DNA from: Enhydrobacter sp.
GTDB lineage: Bacteria > Pseudomonadota > Alphaproteobacteria > Reyranellales > Reyranellaceae
DNA: 64,000 bases
Direction of reading: 5' to 3'
Assembly (NCBI RefSeq): GCF_030246845.1
Contig: NZ_CP126889.1
Location: 4,831,001 to 4,895,000, forward strand
Made by a program: the position numbers and the translations under genes. Shown one piece after another: positions 26,725 to 35,754 of this stretch (positions are counted from its first letter, which is position 1; each line of letters begins with the position of its first letter). The notes under the pieces are model-generated. The model ran no database searches and was not told where the DNA came from. It was given only the letters and a program-made list of their open reading frames with translations.

Positions 26725-28356
26725 CTAGACCAGCCGGCTCTGGTTCTTGGCGGCGCTGATGAAGGAGGTGAACAGCGGATGCGGGGCGAACGGCCGGGAC
26801 TTCAGTTCCGGATGGTACTGGACGCCGATGAACCAGGGATGATCCGGAATTTCCACGATCTCCGGCAGGATGCCGTCGGGCGACATGCCGGAGAAGCGCA
26901 GCCCCACCTGCTCCAGCCGGTCCTTGTAGTTGACGTTCACCTCGTAGCGATGACGGTGCCGCTCGCTGATCACGTCCTGGCCGTAGATCTCATGCACCTT
27001 CGTGCCGGCGCGCAGGTGCGCGGGATAGGCGCCGAGCCGCATCGTGCCGCCGAGGTCGCCCTCGGCGGAGCGCTTCTCGAGCTGGTTGCCGCGAATCCAT
27101 TCGGTCATCAGTCCGACCACGGCGTGGTCGGTGGGGCCGAACTCGCTCGACGAGGCGTCCTCGATCCCGAGCAGGTTGCGCGCCGCCTCGATCACCGCCA
27201 TCTGCATGCCGAAGCAGATACCGAAGAACGGCACCTTGCGCTCGCGCGCGAACTTCACGGCGTGGATCTTGCCCTCGGTGCCACGCTCGCCGAAGCCGCC
27301 CGGGACCAGGATGCCGTGCACGTTCTCGAGATGGCTGACGGCATCGTCGCGCTCGAAGATCTCCGAATCCATCCATTCCAGCGCGACCTTGACGTTGCTG
27401 CCGAAGCCGCCATGCGTCAGCGCCTCGCTCAGCGACTTGTACGCGTCGAGCAGCACCGTGTACTTGCCGACGACCGCGATCGTCACCTTGCCCTCGGGCT
27501 CGCGCACGCCGCGCACCACTCCACGCCAGCGGTCGAGGTTGGGCTCCTTGTCGGCGTCGAGGTAGAAATAGCGACAGACCTCGCGGTCGAAGCCCTGCTC
27601 GTGATAGGCGATCGGCACCTGGTAGATCGTGTCGACGTCGCGCGCCTCGATCACGCGCTCGGGCCGCACGTTGCAGAACAGTGCGATCTTGCGCCGCTCG
27701 TTGGCCGGGATCTCCTTGTCGCCCGAGCGGCAGACCAGCAGATCGGGCTGGATGCCGACGCTCAGCAGCTCCTTGACCGAATGCTGTGTGGGCTTGGTCT
27801 TGAGCTCGCCCGCCGTCGGCACCCACGGCAGGAGCGTGAGATGCACGAACATCGTGCGTTCGCGTCCGAGCTCGTTGCCGAGCTGGCGGATGGCCTCGAG
27901 GAACGGCAGGCCTTCGATGTCGCCCACGGTGCCGCCGATTTCGACCAGGACGAAGTCCTCGTCCTTGCTGTCGGCGAGGATGAATTCCTTTATGGCGTCG
28001 GTCACGTGCGGAATGACCTGCACCGTGGCGCCGAGATATTCGCCGCGACGCTCGCGCGCGATCACCGTCGAATAGATGCGGCCCGTGGTGACATTGTCGC
28101 TCTGCCTGGCATCGACCCCGGTGAAGCGCTCGTAGTGGCCGAGATCGAGGTCGGTCTCGGCGCCGTCGTCGGTGACGAACACCTCGCCGTGCTGGTAGGG
28201 GCTCATCGTGCCGGGATCGACATTGAGATAGGGATCGAGCTTGCGTAGCCGCACGCGATAGCCGCGCGCCTGCAGCAGCGCGCCCAGCGCCGCCGACGAA
28301 AGACCCTTGCCTAGCGAGGAAACCACGCCGCCCGTTACAAAGATAAAGCGCGTCAT
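26725..28356 (-). CDS. pyrG: CTP synthase
   Basis: 543 residues, full length. Synthase domain (1 to about 270) with FVTGGVVSSLGKGLS and the UTP/ATP site; class I glutamine amidotransferase domain (about 300-540) with PGGFGERG, nucleophile in FFGICFGMQ, and the catalytic His-Glu in GVQYHPELKSRP. Aminates UTP to CTP. Same strand as secG and tpiA; in many alphaproteobacteria kdsA and eno follow, but here kdsA is missing from this position. Confidence 0.98.
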   Translation of the reverse strand: MTRFIFVTGGVVSSLGKGLSSAALGALLQARGYRVRLRKLDPYLNVDPGTMSPYQHGEVFVTDDGAETDLDLGHYERFTGVDARQSDNVTTGRIYSTVIARERRGEYLGATVQVIPHVTDAIKEFILADSKDEDFVLVEIGGTVGDIEGLPFLEAIRQLGNELGRERTMFVHLTLLPWVPTAGELKTKPTQHSVKELLSVGIQPDLLVCRSGDKEIPANERRKIALFCNVRPERVIEARDVDTIYQVPIAYHEQGFDREVCRYFYLDADKEPNLDRWRGVVRGVREPEGKVTIAVVGKYTVLLDAYKSLSEALTHGGFGSNVKVALEWMDSEIFERDDAVSHLENVHGILVPGGFGERGTEGKIHAVKFARERKVPFFGICFGMQMAVIEAARNLLGIEDASSSEFGPTDHAVVGLMTEWIRGNQLEKRSAEGDLGGTMRLGAYPAHLRAGTKVHEIYGQDVISERHRHRYEVNVNYKDRLEQVGLRFSGMSPDGILPEIVEIPDHPWFIGVQYHPELKSRPFAPHPLFTSFISAAKNQSRLV

Positions 28357-28455
28357 GGGCCTACAGACTACAAAATCCGGTGGGATGCGGCCATGGGGAT
28401 ATTGCCCCCGCCGACGATGCTTCGACGAGGGAACGGGCGGCCGCGATCATTGTTC

Positions 28456-28845
28456 CTAGCGGTTCGGGGCGGTGGGCGGTGCCGGCGCCGCTGGCGGCCC
28501 CGGCGTGGCGCCGGGCACGGGCGCGCCCGGCGTGGGGCTCGCTGGCGCGGCGGTTCCGGCCGGCAGCTTATCCATGATCGAGGTCGAGGAGCGCGGCGGC
28601 CCGCCGAAGCTCCACGCCATCACGAGGCTGAGGAAGAAGAAGATGCCGGCGAAGATCGCGGTCATGCGCGACAGCACGTTGGCCTGGCCGCGCACCGAGA
28701 AGAGCGCATCGGTGCGGCCCATCCCCAGCCCGCCGCCCTCGCTGCGCTGGAGCAGGATGACGACGATCATCGCCGCGGTCACGCCGACATGGATGATCAA
28801 CAGAACCAGCCGCCAATCGTGCAAAAAGCCTCGTACCGCTTCCAT
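28456..28845 (-). CDS. secG: preprotein translocase subunit SecG
   Basis: 129 residues: two membrane helices (about 11-30 and 58-80) separated by the conserved LLQRSEGGGLGMGRT loop, then a Pro/Ala/Gly-rich tail from about residue 95, as often seen in alphaproteobacterial SecG. Part of the SecYEG channel. Between tpiA and pyrG, the conserved position. Confidence 0.95.
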   Translation of the reverse strand: MEAVRGFLHDWRLVLLIIHVGVTAAMIVVILLQRSEGGGLGMGRTDALFSVRGQANVLSRMTAIFAGIFFFLSLVMAWSFGGPPRSSTSIMDKLPAGTAAPASPTPGAPVPGATPGPPAAPAPPTAPNR

Positions 28846-28886
28846 TTTTTCCAGCGTTAGATGGGGTCCGGATCAAGCCGGCGCTT

Positions 28887-29651
28887 CTAGCCTCTTTGGA
28901 CCGCCTTGGCGATAGCCAAAAATTCATCCGCCTTGAGGCTCGCGCCGCCCACGAGCGCCCCGTCGACGTCGCCGGCGGCGAGGAGCTCGGCGGCATTGTC
29001 GCCTTTCACCGAGCCGCCATAAAGAAGGCGCACCTGCGGCGCTTCGGCCGTCACGCCGCCCAGCTCCTTGCGGATATGTGCGTGCGCGTTGGCCACCTCC
29101 GCCACCGTCGGCGTCTTGCCTGTACCGATCGCCCATACCGGCTCGTAGGCGACCACCAGCTTCGCTGCCGTGGCGCCCGCCGGGACGCTGCCTTTGATCT
29201 GGCCCGCCAGCACGGCGAAGGTGCGGCCCGCCTCGCGCTCCGCCAGCGTCTCGCCGATGCAAACGATCGGCACGAGCCCCGCCCGCCACGCCGCTTCCGC
29301 CTTGGCGCGCACTGCCGCGTCGGTCTCACCGTGGTCGGTGCGGCGCTCGGAGTGGCCGACGATCACGAAAGCTGCGCCCGAATCGCGCAGCATTTCGGCC
29401 GCGATATCGCCGGTATGCGCGCCGCTCGGCTTGGCGTGGCAATCCTGGCCACCCACGAGCACGGCGCTTCCCCGCACCGCCTGCGCGACAGCCATGACGA
29501 GCGTCGCGGGCGGGCAGACGAGCAGATCGCGGTCGTTCCACGCTGCCTTCCCGAGGCCGTCCGCGACACCTTTGGCCAGGGCCAAGGCATCGGCCCCGAG
29601 ACCGTTCATCTTCCAGTTGCCGGCGATCAGCGGCCGTCTCGTGCGCGCCAT
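28887..29651 (-). CDS. tpiA: triosephosphate isomerase
   Basis: 254 residues, TIM barrel. GNWKMNGL holds the catalytic Lys, IVGHSERR the electrophilic His and AYEPVWAIGTGKTPT the general-base Glu; LYGGSVKGDNAAELL binds phosphate. Interconverts dihydroxyacetone phosphate and glyceraldehyde 3-phosphate. Divergent from the ppiD-like gene across 147 bases, in which I see no convincing promoter pair. Confidence 0.98.
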   Translation of the reverse strand: MARTRRPLIAGNWKMNGLGADALALAKGVADGLGKAAWNDRDLLVCPPATLVMAVAQAVRGSAVLVGGQDCHAKPSGAHTGDIAAEMLRDSGAAFVIVGHSERRTDHGETDAAVRAKAEAAWRAGLVPIVCIGETLAEREAGRTFAVLAGQIKGSVPAGATAAKLVVAYEPVWAIGTGKTPTVAEVANAHAHIRKELGGVTAEAPQVRLLYGGSVKGDNAAELLAAGDVDGALVGGASLKADEFLAIAKAVQRG

Positions 29652-29798
29652 GGATTTTCCTCTTTTTGCGTGCCGGCGTGTCTAGCGGCCGCGCGGCCTG
29701 CGGTAAAGGCCGGTTGGTTGCCTGTCCGCAGGGCGGGTGGTAGGCATGCGACCCCACCGCCCGCCCAAGCTGACCATGATTTCCGCAAAGCTCGTCCC

Positions 29799-31736
29799 GT
29801 GAACAAATTCAGAAAGTACGCCGGCTACGTCGTCATGACCCTGCTGATGGGCACACTCATCATCAGCTTCGCGCTCTGGGGCATCGGCGACATGCTGAAC
29901 ATGGGCCGTCGCAGCACCGAGGTGGCGCATGTCGGCGGCATCCATATCCCGGTCTACGGCTGGGTTGGCGGCACGTCGGTGTCGATCGACGAGGTGCGCG
30001 AACGCTTCAACCAGCAGCTCGACCAGATCCAGCGCCAGACCGGCCAGCGGCCCGATACCGCGCAGGCCGCGCGCTTCGGGCTGAACGTGCGGGCGCTGCA
30101 GGACGTCGTGCAACGGGCGGTGATCGACGCCGCGATGGCCGACTACGGCATCGTGGTGAGCGACAATCAGGTTCGCGAGAACATCGCGCAGAACCCGGCC
30201 TTCCACGGCGCGAACGGCAAGTTCGATCCACTGAAGTACCGCAACCTCTTGCAGCAGGCGCGCGTCAGCGAGGCCTCGTACGTCGCCGACGTGCGGCGCG
30301 AGATCGGCTCGTCGGAGCTGTTCGGCGTCGTGCGTACCGAAGGTCTCGCGCCGACCGTCCTGCGCGACGACATTTTCAAGATGGAGAGCGAGAGGCGTAT
30401 CGCGGAAACGGTCTACGTGCCGGACTCGATCGTCACCGACGTGCCCAAGCCCACGGCGGAGGAGCTCGGCAAGTACTTCGACGCCAACAAGGCGCGCTTC
30501 CAGATTCCGGAGTACCGCTCCTTCTCCTACGTCCTCCTGACCAACGCCGACGTGATGGACCAGGTCAAGGTGACGCCCGAGCAGGTGAGGCAGGAATACG
30601 AGTCGCGCGCCGCCGAGTTCGGCACGCCCGAGAAGCGCGACGTCGACCAGGCGATGGCCGACAGCGAGGACAAGGCCAAGGCCATCATCGCCGCCGTGAA
30701 GGCCGGCAAAACGCTCGAGGAGGCGACCAAGGAGGTGACCGGCAGTGCCGACGGCGTGATCAAGCTCGGCCTGATCCAGAAGAAGGACCTGCCCGCCGGC
30801 GCGCTGGCCGACGAGATCTTCAAACTGCCGCAGGGCGTGGCGCCCGAACCCATCAAGTCGCCGCTCGGCTGGCACGTTGTGCGCATCAACAAGATCGAGC
30901 CCGGCAAGGTGACGCCATTCGACGAGGTGAAGGGCAAGCTCGAGCAGGACCTCAAGAACCAGCTCGCGCCCGATCTGCTGATCAAGCTGGTGAACGACTT
31001 CGACCGCGAACTGGGAAAGGACGGGTCGATGGCCGACGCCGCCAAGGCGCTGGGCCTCAAGGTCCATTCGGTCGACAATGTCGACGAACGGGGCCAGGAT
31101 CCCTCGGGCAAGCAGGTGGTGCTGGGCACCGCCGCCGCCGAGCTCATCAAGGCCGCCTTCTCCACCCGCGAAGGCAACGACAGCGACCTTCTCGAGACCG
31201 GAAAGGGCGAGTACTACGTCGTCCACACCGAGCGCATCACGCCGTCACGCACGCCGGTCCTGTCCGAGGTCGAGGCGAAGGTCACGCAGGCGTGGGAGGG
31301 CGAGCAGCGCCGCAAGCTGGCCGACCAGAAGGTCAAGGAGGCGGTGGACAAGGCCGGCTCGGGGACCGATCTCGCCGCCGTCGCCAAGGAGCTCGGGCTC
31401 GAGGTGCGCACGACCAAGGCCGTCACGCGCTTCGACGTCGATACCGCGAACCATCTGGGCCGCCCGGCGACGCAGGCCCTGTTCAAGCTGCCTGTGGGCA
31501 AGGCGCAGGCGGTGCGGGTGGCGGAAGGCAACGTCATCGTACGCACCAAGGAGATCCAGCCGGTCGATCTCGCCAAGGAGAAGGAGCAGCTCGAGCGCTT
31601 CGGCGGCCAGCTCGACGGCATGATCGCCAACGACCTCGTGGCCCAGCTTCTCGCCGCGCTGCGCGCCAAGTACGGCGTGACGGTGAACGAGCAGGTGTTC
31701 GAGGCGGCCTTCCAGTCGCAGCAGCCTCCGCAGTAA
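29799..31736 (+). CDS. PpiD/SurA-like membrane-anchored peptidyl-prolyl isomerase
   Basis: 645 residues. A short cytoplasmic tail and one membrane helix (about 10-32, YVVMTLLMGTLIISFALWGI) are followed by a SurA-N/PpiD chaperone region and a parvulin PPIC domain (roughly 250-370, with GVAPEPIKSPLGWHVVRI). The C-terminal half resembles the rest of PpiD. Helps folding of proteins leaving the Sec channel at the periplasmic face. GTG start: no ATG is in frame nearby and the helix follows directly. ppiD-trpE adjacency is common in alphaproteobacteria. Confidence 0.9.
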   Translation: MNKFRKYAGYVVMTLLMGTLIISFALWGIGDMLNMGRRSTEVAHVGGIHIPVYGWVGGTSVSIDEVRERFNQQLDQIQRQTGQRPDTAQAARFGLNVRALQDVVQRAVIDAAMADYGIVVSDNQVRENIAQNPAFHGANGKFDPLKYRNLLQQARVSEASYVADVRREIGSSELFGVVRTEGLAPTVLRDDIFKMESERRIAETVYVPDSIVTDVPKPTAEELGKYFDANKARFQIPEYRSFSYVLLTNADVMDQVKVTPEQVRQEYESRAAEFGTPEKRDVDQAMADSEDKAKAIIAAVKAGKTLEEATKEVTGSADGVIKLGLIQKKDLPAGALADEIFKLPQGVAPEPIKSPLGWHVVRINKIEPGKVTPFDEVKGKLEQDLKNQLAPDLLIKLVNDFDRELGKDGSMADAAKALGLKVHSVDNVDERGQDPSGKQVVLGTAAAELIKAAFSTREGNDSDLLETGKGEYYVVHTERITPSRTPVLSEVEAKVTQAWEGEQRRKLADQKVKEAVDKAGSGTDLAAVAKELGLEVRTTKAVTRFDVDTANHLGRPATQALFKLPVGKAQAVRVAEGNVIVRTKEIQPVDLAKEKEQLERFGGQLDGMIANDLVAQLLAALRAKYGVTVNEQVFEAAFQSQQPPQ

Positions 31737-31742
31737 CGCGCG

Positions 31743-33272
31743 ATGGCCCTCTCGCCCGACTACGACGCCTTCGCCCGCCTCTACGAGTCCGGCAAGCCGC
31801 AGCTCGTCTGGACCAAGGCGGTGGCCGACCTCGAGACGCCGGTCTCCGCCTACCTCAAGCTGGCCGACGGCCGCGCCAACTCCTTCCTTCTGGAGTCCGT
31901 CGAGGGCGGCTCGGTACGCGGCCGCTATTCGATCGTCGGCTTCAAGCCGGATGTGATCTGGCGCTGCCGCAAGGGCCAGGCGGAGATCAACCGCCGCGCT
32001 CGCACCGATGCACATGCCTTCGAGCCGATCGAGGGCCGGCCGCTGGAGACGCTGCGGGCGCTGATCCGCGAGTGCCAGATGGAGCTGCCCAAGGGGCTGC
32101 CGCCGATGGCCTCCGGTCTGTTCGGCTTCCTGGGCTACGACATGGTGCGCGACATGGAGCGGCTGCCGGACGACAATCCGGACCCGATCGGCCTGCCCGA
32201 CGCGATCATGGTTCGGCCCACGCTCATCTGCGTGTTCGACCGGCTGGAAGACAACGTCACCATGGTCACGCCGGTGTGGCCGCAGGCCGGTATCGGCGCG
32301 CGCGCCGCCTACGAGGCGGCCGAGGAACGGCTGGCCGATGCGGTGTCGGACTTCGAGCGCTCCCTGCCCTATCGCCGCGAGAATGCCGAGGCGCTGGACA
32401 GCCTGCCCGAGCCGCAGGCCAACATGTCCAAGGACGCCTTCAAGAAAATGGTCGACATCTGCAAGGAATACGTCCTTGCCGGCGACGCCTTCCAGATCGT
32501 CCCCTCGCAGCGCTTCTCGCTGCCCTTCAAGCTGCCGCCGCTCGCACTCTACCGCTCGCTCAGGCGCATCAACCCTTCGCCGTTCCTGATCTTCTTCGAC
32601 TATGGCGACTTCTCGATCGTGGGCTCGAGCCCCGAGATCCTGGTCCGGCTGCGCGACAATACCGTCACCATACGGCCGCTCGCTGGCACGCGGCCGCGCG
32701 GCGCCACGCCGGAGGAGGACAAGCGGCTGGCCGACGAGCTCCTGGCCGATCCCAAGGAGCGCGCCGAGCATCTGATGCTGGTCGATCTGGCGCGTAACGA
32801 CGTGGGGCGGGTGTCCAAGATCGGCTCGGTCAGGGTGATCGAGCAGTTCACCATCGAGAAGTACAGCCACGTCCAGCACATCAGCAGCCATGTGGAGGGC
32901 ACGCTCGAGGACGGGCTGGAGGCAATCGATGCGCTCAAGGCCGGGTTCCCGGCCGGCACGCTGTCGGGCGCCCCGAAGGTCCGCGCCATGCAGATCATCG
33001 ACGAGGTCGAGCCGGTGCGCCGCGGCATCTACGCCGGTTGCGCCGGCTACTTCGCATCGAACGGCTCGATGGACACCTGCATCCTGCTGCGCACCGGGCT
33101 GGTGAAGGACAACACGCTCTACGTGCAGGCTGGCGTCGGCGTCGTGGCCGATTCCGACCTCGAAGCCGAGTACCAGGAGAGTGTCCACAAGGCGCGTGCC
33201 CTCGTCCGCGCCGCGGAAGAGGCCGTGCGCTTCGCCTCGGCCGGCAACTGGAGCGCCGGCAACAAGCGTTAG
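31743..33272 (+). CDS. trpE: anthranilate synthase component I
   Basis: 509 residues, chorismate-binding family. N-terminal tryptophan-binding region (SFLLESVEGGSVRGRYSIVG) and C-terminal catalytic domain with IVGSSPEILVR, RPLAGTRPRGATPEED, LMLVDLARNDVGRV and GAPKVRAMQIID. Makes anthranilate from chorismate with TrpG. trpG, normally next, is 26.9 kb away at 60154. Six bases after the ppiD-like stop. Confidence 0.96.
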   Translation: MALSPDYDAFARLYESGKPQLVWTKAVADLETPVSAYLKLADGRANSFLLESVEGGSVRGRYSIVGFKPDVIWRCRKGQAEINRRARTDAHAFEPIEGRPLETLRALIRECQMELPKGLPPMASGLFGFLGYDMVRDMERLPDDNPDPIGLPDAIMVRPTLICVFDRLEDNVTMVTPVWPQAGIGARAAYEAAEERLADAVSDFERSLPYRRENAEALDSLPEPQANMSKDAFKKMVDICKEYVLAGDAFQIVPSQRFSLPFKLPPLALYRSLRRINPSPFLIFFDYGDFSIVGSSPEILVRLRDNTVTIRPLAGTRPRGATPEEDKRLADELLADPKERAEHLMLVDLARNDVGRVSKIGSVRVIEQFTIEKYSHVQHISSHVEGTLEDGLEAIDALKAGFPAGTLSGAPKVRAMQIIDEVEPVRRGIYAGCAGYFASNGSMDTCILLRTGLVKDNTLYVQAGVGVVADSDLEAEYQESVHKARALVRAAEEAVRFASAGNWSAGNKR

Positions 33273-33321
33273 CCGGACGCCGCCGCAGGCGCTACGCTTC
33301 TCCGGAAATGGAGGAGACGGC

Positions 33322-34134
33322 ATGTCCGACTGGCAAAAGCGCTATCAACGCCTTCTGTTCGACCGCCCGCATCCCAAGGTGCTGCGCGTCACGATGAACC
33401 GGCCCGAGAAGTACAACGCCACCGATGCCGTGATGCATCGCGAGCTGGTCAATGTCTGGCGCGACATCGACGGCGACGACACCGTGAACTGCGTGATCAT
33501 CCAGGGCGCGGGCGGGAAAGTGTTCTCGGCCGGCGGCGACTTCGACATCATCGAGAAGAACATGACGGACTACAACGCGCTTCTCGGCATGTGGAAGGAG
33601 GCACGCGATCTCGTCTACAACGTCATCAACTGCTCCAAGCCGATCGTCAGCACCATGCGCGGGCCCGCCGTGGGCGCGGGCCTCGTGGCGGGAATCCTGG
33701 CCGACGTGTCGATCGCGTCGAAGAAGGCGCGCATCATCGATGGCCACACACGGCTCGGCGTCGCGGCCGGCGACCATGCGGTGATCGTGTGGCCCCTGCT
33801 CTGCGGCATGGCCAAGGCCAAGTACTATCTGCTGCTCTGTGAATCGGTCGACGGCGAGGAGGCCGAGCGCATCGGCCTCGTCTCGCTTTGCGTGGACGAC
33901 GACCAGCTCGAGGCCAAGGGCCTCGAGGTCGCGACCAAGCTCGCCGAGGGTGCGCAGACCTCGATCCGCTGGACCAAGTACGCGCTCAACAACTGGCTGC
34001 GCATGATGGGGCCCTCGTTCGACGCCTCGACCGCCCTCGAGATGCTGGGCTTCATGGGCCCCGAGGTGAAGGAAGGTCTCGCCTCCCACCTCGAGAAGCG
34101 CAAGCCCAGGTTCGATCCCTACTCGCCGCTTTGA
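33322..34134 (+). CDS. enoyl-CoA hydratase/isomerase family protein
   Basis: 270 residues, crotonase fold. Oxyanion-hole segments AGGKVFSAGGDFD and RGPAVGAGLVAGILADVSIAS are present. The positions of the two catalytic Glu of classical hydratases carry other residues in IIDGHTRLGVAAGDHA, so the reaction may be isomerisation, hydrolysis or ring cleavage rather than hydration. ATG 33322 has GGAGGAG 7 bases upstream. Followed, after a palindromic repeat, by a BadH-like dehydrogenase, which suggests acyl-CoA catabolism. First gene of the accessory region. Confidence 0.8.
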   Translation: MSDWQKRYQRLLFDRPHPKVLRVTMNRPEKYNATDAVMHRELVNVWRDIDGDDTVNCVIIQGAGGKVFSAGGDFDIIEKNMTDYNALLGMWKEARDLVYNVINCSKPIVSTMRGPAVGAGLVAGILADVSIASKKARIIDGHTRLGVAAGDHAVIVWPLLCGMAKAKYYLLLCESVDGEEAERIGLVSLCVDDDQLEAKGLEVATKLAEGAQTSIRWTKYALNNWLRMMGPSFDASTALEMLGFMGPEVKEGLASHLEKRKPRFDPYSPL

Positions 34135-34147
34135 CTTCATCCAAGCT

Positions 34148-34178
34148 GTGTCATCCCGAGCGGGGCGAGGGATGACAC
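34148..34178. repeat. REP-like palindrome after the enoyl-CoA hydratase gene
   Basis: GTGTCATCCC (34148-34157) and GGGATGACAC (34169-34178) are a perfect 10-base inverted repeat around an 11-base GC-rich centre. The sequence belongs to the same family as 22268-22299 and 24933-25003. Thirteen bases after a stop codon, so it could end transcription or stabilise the 3' end. Confidence 0.7.
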
Positions 34179-34268
34179 CGAATTGCCGGAGTGCGTGCCT
34201 GCTGCTTGTTGGTGGTGCGCTCCTGTGAGTCCTCTATTCGCTTCGAACGAGATCGTGAGGAGAAGATC

Positions 34269-35021
34269 ATGCGCGGACTGGACGGCAAGAATGTCATCGT
34301 CACCGGCGGCGGCGGGGCGATCGGCGGCGCGATCTGCCGGCGCTTCGCGGGCTACGGCGCCCGCGTCGGTGTTTTCGACAAGAACCTCGACGGCGCCAGG
34401 AAGGTTGCGGGCGAGATCAAGGGCTTCGCCTCGGGCGTCGACATCACCGACTACGATGCCGTCGCCAAGGCGGTCGCGCAGTTCGAGAAGGAAGCCGGTC
34501 CGACCGACATCCTGGTGAACAACGCTGGCTGGGACCGCTTCGTCAACTTCGTCGACACGACGCCCGACCTCTGGGACCAGATCATCGCCATCAATCTCAA
34601 GGGCGCGCTCAACATGAGCCATGTCGTGTTGAAAGGCATGGTGGCGCGCGGTCACGGGCGCATCGTCAACATCGCCTCGGATGCCGGCCGCGTCGGTTCG
34701 TCCCTGGAGGCGGTATACTCGGCCTGCAAGGGCGGGCTCATCGCTTTCACCAAGACGGTGGCCCGCGAAGTGGCCCGCAAGGGCATCACGCTCAACACGG
34801 TCTGCCCCGGCCCGACCGACACCCCGCTGCTGGCGGCGGTCGCGGGTGAGGACGAGCGCGGCCAGAAGATTCGTGCGGCGCTGGTAAGTGCGATCCCGAT
34901 GAAGCGCGTGGGACAGCCCGAGGACATCCCCGGCGCGGTCTGCTTCCTCGCCAGCGACGATGCGGGCTTCATCACCGGCCAGACGATCAGCGTGTCCGGC
35001 GGCTTGACCATGCACGGCTGA
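34269..35021 (+). CDS. short-chain dehydrogenase, BadH-like (2-hydroxycyclohexanecarboxyl-CoA dehydrogenase type)
   Basis: 250 residues, classical SDR: cofactor motif TGGGGAIGGA (about 12-21), NNAGW, catalytic Ser in IASDAGRVGSS and YSACK with Tyr/Lys, then PGPTDTPLL. End-to-end resemblance to BadH of anaerobic benzoate degradation (CRRFAGYGA, NNAGWD, VSGGLTMHG) is strong by eye. Other SDRs acting on beta-hydroxyacyl-CoA are possible. ATG 34269 has GAGGAG 8 bases upstream. Downstream genes follow closely on the same strand. Confidence 0.85.
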   Translation: MRGLDGKNVIVTGGGGAIGGAICRRFAGYGARVGVFDKNLDGARKVAGEIKGFASGVDITDYDAVAKAVAQFEKEAGPTDILVNNAGWDRFVNFVDTTPDLWDQIIAINLKGALNMSHVVLKGMVARGHGRIVNIASDAGRVGSSLEAVYSACKGGLIAFTKTVAREVARKGITLNTVCPGPTDTPLLAAVAGEDERGQKIRAALVSAIPMKRVGQPEDIPGAVCFLASDDAGFITGQTISVSGGLTMHG

Positions 35022-35041
35022 CCGGCCGACACTTCGGGGCA

Positions 35042-35452
35042 ATGCCTGAGCTTGCATGGCTGGTCGCCGCTTTCCCGAACTTCCTGCGCTACATCGTCGT
35101 GAGCTTCGCGCTCGCCGCGCTTTTCCTCTGGATCTACGGCCTGATCACGCCCTGGCGCGAATTCACCTTGATCCGCGCCGGCAACTCCGCGGCCGCGATC
35201 GCCCTGGTCGGCGCCCTGCTGGGCTTCTGCCTGCCGCTCGCCAACACCATCGCCCATTCCGCGAGCCTCACGGACCTCGTGCTGTGGTCCCTGGTGGCGC
35301 TCGCGGTGCAGGTGCTCGTCCATATCGGCATGCGCCTGTTGCTGCCGCATCTGAAGGAGGCCGTGGAGGCGGACCGCTCCGCCGCCGGCATCGCGGCCGG
35401 CGGCTTCGCCGCCTGCTTCGGCCTCGTCAATGCGGCCTGCCTCACGAGCTGA
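35042..35452 (+). CDS. DUF350 membrane protein, YjfL-like
   Basis: 136 residues with four hydrophobic helices (about 11-34, 45-68, 73-95 and 108-130) and almost no soluble part, matching the DUF350/YjfL family. Function is not established for the family. It is followed at once by a small lipoprotein and an ATP-grasp protein, the same set as E. coli yjfL-yjfM-yjfC, so the three probably act together at the inner membrane. Twenty bases after the SDR stop. Confidence 0.8.
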   Translation: MPELAWLVAAFPNFLRYIVVSFALAALFLWIYGLITPWREFTLIRAGNSAAAIALVGALLGFCLPLANTIAHSASLTDLVLWSLVALAVQVLVHIGMRLLLPHLKEAVEADRSAAGIAAGGFAACFGLVNAACLTS

Positions 35453-35457
35453 TCGCC

Positions 35458-35751
35458 ATGTCCATGCCCAATCCCGACGACCGTGGCCCTCGTGCCTCGC
35501 GCGCGGTGAAGCTCGTGCTGATGGGCGTGGCGGGTGCCGCCCTCCTCTATTCTTGCGCGCCGGGGATCGGCACCGCAGTCGGGGCCTGGCCGCATTTCTG
35601 GCTTTGGGGCAATCCCTTCTATCGAGGGGCGACGTTCTCCTCGCCGGCGTCGAGTTCGTCGACCGCGACGGGGACCACGCCGGCACGGACGACCAGCCAA
35701 CGCGGTGGCTTCGGTGGATCGGCAGCCACGCACGGCAGCACCGCGAGCTGA
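35458..35751 (+). CDS. small predicted lipoprotein in the YjfM position
   Basis: 97 residues. A positively charged N-terminus (ASRAVK) and hydrophobic segment lead to a lipobox-like LLYSC with C33 as the lipidated residue. Then comes a Trp-rich patch (GAWPHFWLWGNPFYRG, 42-57) and a Ser/Thr/Gly-rich tail (60-97). No known domain. It takes the place that the lipoprotein YjfM/YgiB (DUF1190) holds in the E. coli operons, but I do not see DUF1190 similarity. A possible substrate or anchor for the ATP-grasp enzyme next door. Confidence 0.65.
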   Translation: MSMPNPDDRGPRASRAVKLVLMGVAGAALLYSCAPGIGTAVGAWPHFWLWGNPFYRGATFSSPASSSSTATGTTPARTTSQRGGFGGSAATHGSTAS

Positions 35752-35754
35752 CCG

